In this document: positions 1 to 12,600 of the stretch, piece by piece | How the letters are laid out: the number at the start of each line of letters is the position of its first letter | Numbering within the stretch: position 1 is the stretch's first letter | NCBI RefSeq assembly: GCF_026151205.1 | Contig: NC_087079.1 | Span: forward strand, 9,412,635-9,476,634 | DNA length: 64,000 nt | Reading direction: 5' to 3' | Origin: Bolinopsis microptera | Taxonomy: Eukaryota; Ctenophora; Tentaculata; Lobata; Bolinopsidae | The notes under the pieces: generated by a model | What the model was told of the DNA's origin: nothing | The model's database searches: none | What the model saw: the letters and a program-made list of their open reading frames with translations, nothing else | Translations under genes and position numbers: made by a program

Positions 1-495
1 AAGATCTGGTCTCAGCAGAATATCTCCGTTACCAGAAAGATAGCAGTATACGAAGCCCAAATTGTATCAATCATCATGTACAATTGCAGTAGTTGGTGTC
101 CTACTGCAAAGTCACTAGAAAAACTAGACATTTGCCATAGAAAACACCTTAGATCATTACTGAACATTTATTGGCCTCATGGAACAATATCCAATGCAAA
201 CTTATACCTAAGATGTAACTCAGTAAAGCTATCAGATCGTGTCCCTAAAGCAAGGTGGAAGCTCCTAGGTCATATCTTGCGTAGTGCTGATGATTCCCCC
301 GCTGCATTAGCGTTAAAGTTTGCTGTCACAACAAACTGTAAAGGGCGCGTCGGTGCGCATCGTAAGAATTTGTTCAAGATTATTGTGAATGATTTGACCC
401 GTAGAGGTTTAAAACTTAACTCTTTGAATGATCTTAATAAGCTTAAGATATTAGCCGATGATAGAGTTGCTTGGAGAAACAAATTTTCACTCTAG
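1..495 (+). pseudogene. C-terminal fragment of a non-LTR retrotransposon reverse transcriptase
   Basis: An open frame runs to the stop at 495 and resembles the post-catalytic C-terminal part of LINE reverse transcriptases of the endonuclease-RT type. It has an LDICHRKHLR-like segment, then W-P-H, SNANLY and a Trp-rich RWKLLGHILR block. No catalytic FADD/YADD motif is present in what is visible, so this is the end of an element that begins before the window. It lies in an EPG5 intron, upstream of the exon at 637, on the same strand. Clade is uncertain. Confidence 0.65.
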
Positions 496-636
496 CTGTC
501 TTGATCTGTACTGATCACCATTTTAGGATGACTTGATTTCTTTTAGGGGTTTTGAATATTTCAATGGTGTAAACAGTTTCTTAATAATCTTTGAGAACTG
601 GTAATGAGTGATAAAATGTAGAACACTCAATTTCAG

Positions 637-3600
637 GGGATGTTCCAAGTGCGAGAGATCAGAGCGATGAAACAAAGACTGACCGACACCTCCCAGTTCT
701 TTGAGTTAGGTAAGTGTGACTCGTATTGTGTGACGGAGTACCTTTATCAATATTCATGTAACATTCCGAGGTGTAAACAACATAACTCGACCTATTAGGG
801 TGTGTGTTGTAGACCAAGCAACAATGAACAAATCTCCATAATCAGTGAACCACACCCTAATACCATAATATATTGGGCAGATGGTCGGACCTATATTATA
901 TAAGACAAGAGATTCTTAGCCATCTTAGGACGCGAGGAAAGTTAGGATTCCTCGGACTACATTGAATTATTTCCTTCTGTAACGCACAGAACAAATATCA
1001 TTACGAATCCAACAAGAATTTCGCCGCGGTTACACCACGCACGATTAATTTTCCCTGCTTAAAGTTAAACCGTTAATATTTGCAACGAAAAGTTAATTTT
1101 ATCGATTGATAAAAATTAGATATTGGATTATTTTGTTGTTAAAAAGTTGCAATATTTTCATCGTAATTTGTCATTGCGCGCGTGCAGGATTGCATGTACT
1201 CGAATATTTAGTACGCCGCGCACAAATTTTGGGCTAACTTAATTTGAACGGCATCGTTTGACAATTGAAATTCGCGTTGGATACTGCAATTAACTAACAC
1301 ATGCCGAGCGTCGCGCGCAGCATAACAGACGCTTCCTTTACGCATAATTATAGGGGAGTGGTCTATATTGCGAAGGAGCAGACTTTTGTCGTCACCGCAG
1401 GTCCATCGGGATAGCTCATATATCCAAACCCGATTACTTATTCCCTACGATCTTTTTGCCTTCGGCAAGAGCAGGGAAAAAAATCACGAAACAATATAAC
1501 TGAACACACAGTACACGTGCCCCTTGGCCTTACACGTGCATAACACGTGCCCCTTACACGTGCATAACACGTGCCCCTTGCAGACGACACGGAGGAAGAC
1601 ATCACGGAGGACATGCTGTTCCGTTCCAAGCTGTCTCACTTCTTCATGTCTCTGTCTCTGTGGACGGATGAGACACGTCTCCACGAGGCGAACTTGTTCG
1701 TACCCGGGCTTCCTCAGCAGTACAGTGGCAGCAAACTAGCTGACATCCTACAGGTACCGTGTTATTACTGGTACTATTTTTACAGTACAGTGGCAGCAAA
1801 CTAGCTGACATCCTACAGGTACCGTGTTATTACTGGTACTATTAGCAAACTAGCTGACATCCTACAGGTACCGTGTTATTACTGGTACTATTAGCAAACT
1901 AGCTGACATCCTACAGGTACCGGGTTATTACTGGTACTATTTTTACAGTGCACTACTGGTAGTTACTAGCTGACATCCTACAGGTACCGGGTTATTACTG
2001 GTACTATTAGCAAACTAGCTGACATCCTACAGGTACCGTGTTATTACTGGTACTATTTTTACAGTACACTACTGGTAGTTACTAGCTGACATCCTACAGG
2101 TACCGGGTTATTACTGGTACTATTTTTACAGTACACTACTGGTAGTTACTAGCTGACATCCTACAGGTACCGTGTTATTATACTGGTACTATTTTTACAG
2201 TACAGTGGCAGCAAACTAGCTGACATCCTACAGGTACCGTGTTATTACTGGTACTATTTTTACAGTACACTACTGGTAGAAACTAGCTGACATCCTACAG
2301 GTACCGGGTTATTACTGGTACTATTAGTGGCAGCAAACTAGCTGACATCCTACAGGTACCGGGTTATTACTGGTACTATTTTTACAGTGCACTACTGGTA
2401 GTTACTAGCTGACATCCTACAGGTACCGGGTTATTACTGGTACTATTTTTACAGTACACTACTGGTAGTTACTAGCTGACATCCTACAGGTACCGTGTTA
2501 TTATACTGGTACTATTTTTACAGTACAGTGGCAGCAAACTAGCTGACATCCTACAGGTACCGTGTTATTACTGGTACTATTTTTACAGTACACTACTGGT
2601 AGAAACTAGCTGACATCCTACAGGTACCGGGTTATTACTGGTACTATTTTTACAGTACACTACTGGTAGTTACTAGCTGACATCCTACAGGTACCGGGTT
2701 ATTACTGGTACTATTTTTACAGTGCACTACTGGTAGTTACTAGCTGACATCCTACAGGTACCGGGTTATTACTGGTACTATTAGCAAACTAGCTGACATC
2801 CTACAGGTACCGTGTTATTACTGGTACTATTTTTACAGTACACTACTGGTAGTTACTAGCTGACATCCTACAGGTACCGGGTTATTACTGGTACTATTTT
2901 TACAGTACACTACTGGTAGTTACTAGCATGGCTTCCGATCGGGGAAAAGTTGTCTCACTCAGCTGCTTCATCATTTTGATGACATCATCGAGGCGTTATC
3001 AAATGGTGACGACATGGACGCTATATACTTGGATTATGCCAAGGCCTTTGATAAAGTAGATCATCAACTTCTTATCAAAAAACTGCAGCTATATGGTTTT
3101 CATCCCAAAATCATCATCTGGATCGAGTCATTTCTTACAAATAGAACTCAACAAGTTGTTGTAGATGGTCACATGTCTATCATTGCTCTTATTATGAGTG
3201 GTGTCCCCCAAGGAACAGTTTTAGGTCCCATACTGTTTTTAATATTCATTAATGACATTGCTAGCTGCGTGTTGCAACGTTAAGATGTTTCGCTGACGAC
3301 ACAAGAATTTGCAGATCCATCAGTGATTCACATAATGTTACTGAGCTTCAGTCTGATCTTGACAAAGTCACTGAGTGGTCATCAAGAAACAACATGGCAC
3401 TACATGAGGATAAGTTTGAGTACATATGCCATCTTGCCAACAAACGTAATCCTCTCTATGAGCTTCCTTTTGTCCATGAACAGTTCCAATACAGAACATC
3501 AACTGGTACTATACTCAGTCCTGTGGATCAGCTCCGTGATCTCGGTATAACAGTATCCAGTGATACGTCCTGGACATCACATATAATACGATCTAGTTGT

Positions 3601-6600
3601 GATAAAGCGAGGAAGATGGCAGCATGGGTATTCAGTGTCTTCCACTCTCGCAATACTGGTGTTATGTTAACACTATACAAGTCACTAGTCCGTAGCCACT
3701 TAGAGTATTGCTCTCCTCTGTGGAATCCGGCGAAAGTGTATGAAATTCAGGAGCTTGAAAGTGTACAAAGAACTTTCACTTCAAAGATCCATGGTTTACA
3801 GCATCTCCATTATTGGGATCGCCTAAAAACCCTGTCCCTCATGTCACTTCAGAGGCGCAGAGAACGTTACATTGTCATGCACATGTGGAAAATCCTACAT
3901 GGTTTCACATCCAACGACCTTGAAGTACAGTTCACAGTAAATCCACGATTGGGTACCCTTGCTAAGGTTCCAGCTGTCCGTACAAAAAGCTCAGCTGCTC
4001 ACCAGACTCTATATGAAACATCATTTGGTGTAATGGGTCCCAGACTCTGGAACTGTATACCTTCGCACATACGTGCAGTCTCCAAACATGATGGCTTCAA
4101 GCATCATATGACGGCATTCATGCTTTCCTTGCCGGATAAACTGCCAATCCGGGGCTTCACATCACCGAACTCCAATTCTATACTGGACTGGCGTAACGAT
4201 CGAGAGGCATCTTCTCTCTGGGGTGGTCAGCAACTCTGATGGCCTGTCGAGTTTCGACGAAGCAGATCAAAGGTATCAAAGGTAAGGTACAGGTACCGTG
4301 TTATTATACTGGTACTATTTTTACAGTACAGTGGCAGCAAACTAGCTGACATCCTACAGGTACCGTGTTATTACTGGTACTATTTTTACAGTACACTACT
4401 GGTAGTTACTAGCTGACATCCTACAGGTACCGTGTTATTACTGGTACTATTTTTACAGTACACTACTGGTAGTTACTAGCTGACATCCTACAGGTACCGT
4501 GTTATTACTGGTACTATTTTTACAGTACACTACTGGTAGTTACTAGCTGACATCCTACAGGTACCGTGTTATTACTGGTACTATTTTTACAGTACAGTGG
4601 CAGCAAACTAGCTGACATCCTACAGGTACCGTGTTATTACTGGTACTATTTTTACAGTACACTACTGGTAGTTACTAGCTGACATCCTACAGGTACCGTG
4701 TTATTACTGGTACTATTTTTACAGTACACTACTGGTAGTTACTAGCTGACATCCTACAGGTACCGTGTTATTACTGGTACTATTTTTACAGTACACTACT
4801 GGTAGTTACTAGCTGACATCCTACAGGTACCGTGTTATTACTGGTACTATTTTTACAGTACAGTGGCAGCAAACTAGCTGACATCCTACAGGTACCGTGT
4901 TATTACTGGTACTATTTTTACAGTACACTACTGGTAGTTACTAGCTGACATCCTACAGGTACCGTGTTATTACTGGTACTATTTTTACAGTACACTACTG
5001 GTAGTTACTAGCTGACATCCTACAGGTACCGTGTTATTACTGGTACTATTTTTACAGTACAGTGGCAGCAAACTAGCTGACATCCTACAGGTACCGTGTT
5101 ATTACTGGTACTATTTTTACAGTACAGTGGCAGCAAACTAGCTGACATCCTACAGGTACCGTGTTATTACTGGTACTATTTTTACAGTACAGTGGCAGCA
5201 AACTAGCTGACATCCTACAGGTACCGTGTTATTACTGGTACTATTTTTACAGTACACTACTGGTAGTTACTAGCTGACATCCTACAGGTACCGGGTTATT
5301 ACTGGTACTATTTTTACAGTACACTACTGGTAGTTACTAGCTGACATCCTACAGGTACCGTGTTATTACTGGTACTATTTTTACAGTACACTACTGGTAG
5401 TTACTAGCTGACATCCTACAGGTACCGGGTTATTACTGGTACTATTTTTACAGTACACTACTGGTAGTTACTGGTATTTTACAGAGACCAGGTAGATGAC
5501 GTACTATTCACATAATATACCTATGGTATAATATGTGATTCACATTATCTCATAAACATGGCATGTTGTAATGTCATGATTCCTAAAATATTATTTGGCA
5601 GGGAAATGACTCTCCATGGGACGATATGGTTAATTTTGGTCAGATAGAGCAAGACATTGGGAGCAGAGCAGCGGAGTGGACCAGGTATATTGTCACGTGA
5701 CATATTTGTGTGGTATTTGTTTCAGTTAGTGAGAATGGGACTGTGATCTTCCTCGCATTCTTACGAATAGAAGTCATTTCTTGTAGTAGATTGTATAATG
5801 TATAATTTATAAGTAATGTACAATGTATATTGAGTAATGTGACAGTACCCACTTTTCAGGTACTCAGGAAGGAGGTATAGTCCCAGACGCGGCTCCAAGC
5901 CTGAGGAAACAGCCACATATCTTGTTAGCTTACTGTACGGTTATGTTAGGTACGTACCTACTCTTATTTTGTTTTCTTTCATCATGATCTTACCACGGGG
6001 GCATTAATTATGACGTCATAAGGAACATCAATGTATAAATCCACATGAAATGAACTGTATCACAATATATTGTCATAAATTATGACGTCTACTCGTCAGT
6101 AATCACGTTATTTCGCCTTTTTGCTACTCAAAACCAGAAATTTTATATATAAAAATAATCGAATTTTCGGCACTCATTAGCCTTTTATGTACACTAAGAT
6201 TGATCTATCAACTCATCAACTGCAACTCTTGAAACAATTTTTCTTATTTTTCTTCATGATCTCTATCCGATGCTGTAACTTCGACTCATATCATGTATAT
6301 CTTATCTAGCGATAAACTCGTACACTGTGATGGAACGATGCTGAGTTTTGATAGACATCTATTAGTATTGCAACATGTTCGCTTGCTATTTTGTTTTTCT
6401 GGGCGCTTCACTTTCGACCATAGGACAGTTTCTACTTTCTACTTTTTACTTTCTAGATAATTTGTTGCAAGTCACAAAACCTCAATAATCGTATTTACTG
6501 TTTCCTTTCCCCAAACTCCGCAGTAAATCAGAGTTTTACTGAGTCTTTCTGCGAATGCCACTCACGTTGTAATTCTCCATACCTGTTCTCAATACATTAT

Positions 6601-9600
6601 GTAAGGTAGATTATATTACATAATAATTTGAATATAATCTACTTAATATAATATATTATGTATAAGGCAAAGGATTGGTTTTGAAATTCAATCCTGGCAC
6701 AAAAAGTGTTCATTACTCCTGTTATGTCATGGGTTTTTCCACGAACTAAGACGATTGTTTTCTTGGAAAATATACCAACTTCGCGTACTAGATTGAAGAA
6801 AAATTCTCTATACAGGTTCCGCTTGGTTCTTTTGGCTAATATTGTTGATTTTGTTTCTGTTTCCGGACGTTTGGTCACCAGTTTTGGTCGGCTTGTAGCA
6901 TGATTCATCGGTCGAAGTGGCAAAATTGTTAGATCGATGTTTTTTTTCATATTATGTTCTCCTGGTGGAATGTGTGGGTTAGACTGCTTATCTCGGTAAT
7001 CTTAATTTCTTAATAGAATTAGATCCTAGCATTTCTAGAAAATGTTAAATGCTCTCAATATTGTCTGACTGAGTGTTTTAAATACCCTGGGGTAAGCAAA
7101 GGACACTATTGAGTATTGATTATTGGGTCTATGTAACCCTCACAAAGGACACTTTACTATTGAGTATTGGGTTTATGTAACCCTCACGGTCGAAGCAGCC
7201 GAATGATCGGGAAACTGTGAGGGTTAACATGAGAAACTGTACTTCCCCGTGCACACTCTTAAAAGTGTACTGTAGACAATATTCACAATTTGATATTTAT
7301 TTCACTTCTTAAGACATGGCTTTATTTCAGTAAGAACATGAGTGAAACAGCCCCACCTCCAGACCCTATCCTGCTCCAGTCAAACATTCCAATCGGACCC
7401 GACCTAACCCAATCTGATTTGGACTATATGGCTCTACTCAGCGTCGTGGGTAAGTTAGTATCATATTTTTTATGTATAATATATTCATCTTTAGATTAAA
7501 GGAGAGTCGAGATTGTCCGCTAAGAAAATTGTATTTCTAAAGATTAAATAAATAAATCAATCGATTAATCAAAAAAATGGATAAATTTTATTGTTGGATA
7601 TCATAAAATTAGTAATCCATTGTGTGTGTACCAGGACCCTATTTTGGGAAGCTAAAACAGCACGCGGAGAGGTTCGTAGAGTTGACCAGTACTTTGAAAA
7701 GCTTGGACAAGGCTTATATTGAGGACATTCCTAACAAATTCTACAACAAGACCTCTGCTAAGGTTTGCTAATAATTACAGTAGGACCAATCAGTCGAGGT
7801 GATCTTCAGACAAATCCTGAATTCGAGCACTTAATGTGATGAACCAGATCACAAGAAATTATATATTTTGAACAGAATCAGTGGCCCAGCACTTAAAGTA
7901 GTATTAACAGTGTAACAATGTATCACGTGTTATCTATTACAGGTGGAGCTAGTCACGTGTTACAGCAGGATAGGAGCTCTGGGACGGTGTAGTGGTCCTG
8001 CTATGATACCTGTTAACTCATGCCAGTATATTGAGAACACTGCTGTTCAAGAAAGTAAGTTACCTCAAGGGCCGGGGAATTCTGTCTTATTAACAATAAT
8101 GGGGTAGGAGCCGGGGGACTCTGTCTTATTAACAATAATGGGGTAGGAGCCGGGGGACTCTGTCTTATTAACAATAATGGGGTAGGAGCCGGGGGACTCT
8201 GTCTTATTAACAATAATGGGGTAGGAGCCGGGGGACTCTGTCTTATTAACAATAATGGGGTAGGAGCCGGGGGACTCTGTCTTATTGACAATAATGGGGT
8301 AGGAGCCGGGGGACTCTGTCTTATTAACAATAATGGGGTAGGAGCCGGGGGACTCTGTCTCATTAACAATAATGGGGTATGAGCCGGGGGACTCTGTCTT
8401 ATTAACAATAATGGGGTAGGAGCCGGGGGACTCTGTCTTATTAACAATAATGGGGTAGGGGCCAGGGGACTCTGTCTTATTGACAATAATGGGGTAGGAG
8501 CCGGGGGACTCTGTCTCATTAACAATAATGGGGTAGGAGCCGGGGGACTCTACATCTTATTAACAATAATGGGGTAGGAGCCGGGGGGACTCTGTCTTAT
8601 TGACAATAATGGGGTAGGAGCCGGGGGACTCTGTCTTATTAACAATAATGGGGTAGGAGCCGGGAGACTCTGTCTTATTAACAATAATGGGGTAGAAGCC
8701 GGGTTATGAAGCGGTCATTACTTTCTGAACAATAATTTTGTAGTCGGGTCTTTTTGGGAAGTCAAATGTTTTAGAGTTGAGACACAGTTAATAAACTGCG
8801 GAGTGACTAAAATGCTATACAGCAAAAACAGAAAGCTCCAACCAAACACTCCACCTACTGATCCTAACCACCCTAACAACTCTCAAGCTCTCTCTCTCTT
8901 CAACCCTCATTCCCTCACTCCTCTTGGTGCACAAAACCATTCTAACCTATGTATGTCCCCCTTACGGGTTCCACAAGCCCAACGGTACATAGTTAGACGA
9001 AAAACAGAGAAGCCTTGATTGCCAGATCAAGGACTGCATCAGTAGCAGCGAAATACGGATATACCTTCTCCCTTACAGTCAGCGAGCTGACAACTATCTG
9101 ACTGTGTCTTTTAGGCCTTGCCACACCACCTTCGCTATTGCATCCGCTCGCCCGTATTCACTGACACATGCCACACCTGGGTTTAGTATGAAGATGTACA
9201 CATATTCACCCAAGATGCGGAGATGCCTCAGTTTAGCAAGTTGAGATACAACAGCAAACTCACAGGAGCATGGATCAGAATCATCAGTTACCAACCTGAC
9301 ACCGTTTCGGGGCTTTAATCGCAATACGGTTTCCTGTCAGGCGCCCCAGCAGTCCACCCTTGAACCACCATCTGATCCGAGAGTCACTTGAGGAGACCCG
9401 TTAGAGCTCGCAATTGGCGACGAGATAACGTTTATGGTTCCTCTAGATGTTATAGTGAACTCTCAAGCTCCAACCTTCCTGAACTCCCACTCCCTCTTTC
9501 TCGATAACAAGTAAATCCATCTGGAACAGTGGGCTGCCTCTTTCCCACTGTCCCGTACCAGCTTCTTCAGCTCTCTTCCTCTAAAACCAATCCTCCTCGC

Positions 9601-12600
9601 AGCTCTCTCCAAACTCTGCGCAACCACTCCCCTAGCTCCAACTTCGACTGCGGCATTATAACAGCACCAACCTTTCGCCTGAATCTCAGCCTGCAGACCA
9701 CTGTATCGGTCGAGTTTGTACTCGTGCGATTCAGCGATCCGCTCTTCAGATGGTACTGTTAGCTCCCACCAAATAACTGTCTTTGCCGACCTTGAGAATA
9801 TCACAAGGTCCGGCCTCAGCCGTGTTTCCACAATCTCACTGGGAAACTTAAGCTGCCCCTCAAGGTCTGACAGCACTATCCAATCCCGATACCCACTCAG
9901 GATCCCAAAACCACGACTCTCCTTCCGGTCGTCTGTACCTGCTTTTCTCCTCCCAGCAGGAATAAAATCAATGAACTGTCTTCCATTGCCGGCCTTGTTC
10001 TTATAAGTGTTCACTCGGCGATCACAATGGAAGACAACCTGTTCAGAGATCTGCTTCAGAACCTTGTCGTGCCGCCATCTATACCTTCCTTGACTAAGGG
10101 CCACCTTACACCCAGCCAAAATGTGCTGAATGGTGCCCATCCTCTCCTCACATAACTTGCACTTCCCATCCTCATCTTCACTCCACTTGGAAACCATAGA
10201 GGGGGTTAAGAGGGTGCCGTACACAGCACTTAGCATGAACCCAATAAGTGAGTCACCATACTTAAAAAGTGTATGCCAGCTCAAATCCGTCTTCATTACG
10301 AGCTCTCTCCACTCACCCCACCTGCTCTGCATCTCCAGAGAACCTACTTGCACCTCCCTCTCTCTTTCAATGTTCTCCTTCACTCTCAGCATAACCTCCC
10401 TCTCTCTTTCCCGCTCATCCATCCTCTCCCAAGGTTTTTTCCAGTCACCAAAACCGATGCCAACTCTTTTTTGAGGTTGCACCATCCCTCGCACCGATTC
10501 ACAGACCAAATCTCTTCTGGCCTCTTCCAGTTCTGTCTCAGGCCTCCAAACTCTACCAGAACGAACTTGGGGCTGGACTGCTTTAATCAGGTCATCCTTA
10601 GATGTCTGATAAGATTGCAACAGTCGACACTTCTCTATCTTCCATGTATCTGTCAAGCTGCTCACCGGTAAGGCCACACTGGATGATTGACTGAACAGAC
10701 AAAGACCACTCAGAGTGTGCCCCACCCCTAACCACTTTCTGAGGAAACTGTTGGTATTCTGTTCCCATCTGGTAACTGTTGTGAACGGAATATCATAGAT
10801 GGCAAGAGGCCACTTCAGTTTTGGAAGGACCATGTACTGATATCCCCAGCACTTCTGGAGTCCAGTAAGGGAACTTTCATCGAGTCTCCGAAGAAAAGTG
10901 TTAAGGTCGACCTTCGTTGAGTCGATGACTGATTTGTACTTTCTGAACAATAATTTTGTAGTCGGGTCTTTTTGGGAAGTCAAATGTTTTAAATTTAAAC
11001 AACAAGTAATGTTTCTGTCATATTTTATCGGTTTCTTCAAAAGGGCACAACATATTATTATGTTTTAAACACAATCGATAATATACGGTCTAATAACTCA
11101 ATATGTTAATAATAATTTTATATTCATGGTAATGTTCATTACTGTCGTGACTGTATGGCTTCAGCTGCAGCTAATAAAACAACGTACAGTGTGCACCTTT
11201 ACTGAAACAGAATCTAGAAAATAGTATCAATCTTAAACTTTCATAAAAATCTTTTTATTTCTTTCTTTTAAAAGATAAACAATTATATGTCAGTCACAAC
11301 ATGTTTAAAGATTTAGACTCTTTCAATATCATACAATTCAATATTAAACATTTCTTTTAACACTTAATTGAATATGATTAGTACTAAGCGAAACGACCTA
11401 CGTTTTGTCTCGCTAGTCTGCCTATTGTTTGAATATTGGGAATATTGTTAAAATAAATCTACCTAATCTCCTGAAATGTGTCTTTGTATACTCATTCAAT
11501 GCAGAGTTTCTCAATATGTACACAATAGGATTACAACTGGAATTCAATGTAATCATAACTATATTTATCAGCCGGGCGAAAGTAAGATTAGCCTCGCCAG
11601 TAGAACCATCTTCACCAGTAGAACCAGTTGCAGCTACAACCCCCCATATGATACACCACACTCCATTACATATCACAAATACTGTCGAGAGTGTTAGGAT
11701 CATAATCGCGGCTTTTCTGCTGTTCTCATATTTTATCTTTTGAGCTGCAATGATTTTATTGGAATTTCTTAGAGCCCTCACTGATACAACAGTAAATATG
11801 CCAACGACTACCACCAATATGGTTACTGTGAATATTTCAACTATCCCGATTGTCTCGAAAATAAAAGAGTAACTTGGCTTGGATAAAATAGTGCATTTAG
11901 TGCCGTATAGGATAAGAAGGATCAATATGCAAATGCCAAAAGCCAAATAAACAAACTTCCTGCTGATGCTGTAGAGTGGCTTGGCTAAAGCCAATGTCCG
12001 TGTGGCACTTAACATAACTGTTATGAAACATGACAATAAAGCTAAATAAAACAAAGGAAGACCACCATAAATCTGCCAGTTTTGGGAGAAAGCGATGTTA
12101 TTCTCCCTGGCAACGTCAGGAGGCTTTTCACCATACTCCCGCAAGTCTAGTGTATGCAAGTCTACATATTCGTTGAAGCAGAATAGATTAACCAAGGAGA
12201 AACAGCAAATCAGCAGATCAGTGATGTTTAATGCAATCAGCTGTGCGTCTCCAAAACTGCTTCTTTGGTGCCTGTTTGGAGAGGTCCTTATGGTGAAGGT
12301 GCATTGTGCATGAACTGTTGAACAATTTATAGTAATATATTTGTCAACAAACTTTGGCACAAATTACTTGATCGTTACCTAGTGCTGAGGTTTTTGGACA
12401 CTAACCTGACAAAGAAAGATAAAGATGCTGCACATTAGAGAGTATTCCAACTACTGTGACTGTTCCTAGAGTACTTGATCTTATGTAGTAAGAGAGATCC
12501 GAGAAAATTATGTCTTCCATTTTACAACCCAATTCAAGACGCCAAAATATATTGAAGCAGAGCAGCAAAATAATTTGTAAATTCTCATACTGCCGAGGAC

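Noticed and set aside
1500-5500. CRISPR-like array of regular repeats
   Set aside because: Eukaryotic satellite: units are contiguous with shared internal sequence, no unique spacers and no cas genes.
6639-6950. 103-codon minus-strand frame in an EPG5 intron
   Set aside because: No domain, no splice context, AT-rich low-complexity end; likely chance.
8013-8525. 170-codon minus-strand frame of repeating LLLIRQSPPAPTP
   Set aside because: Produced by the 39-bp minisatellite, whose unit is divisible by three; no start context or flanking coding sequence.
9529-10671. Plus-strand frames rich in Ser/Leu/Pro
   Set aside because: Antisense shadows of the RLE-type LINE protein.
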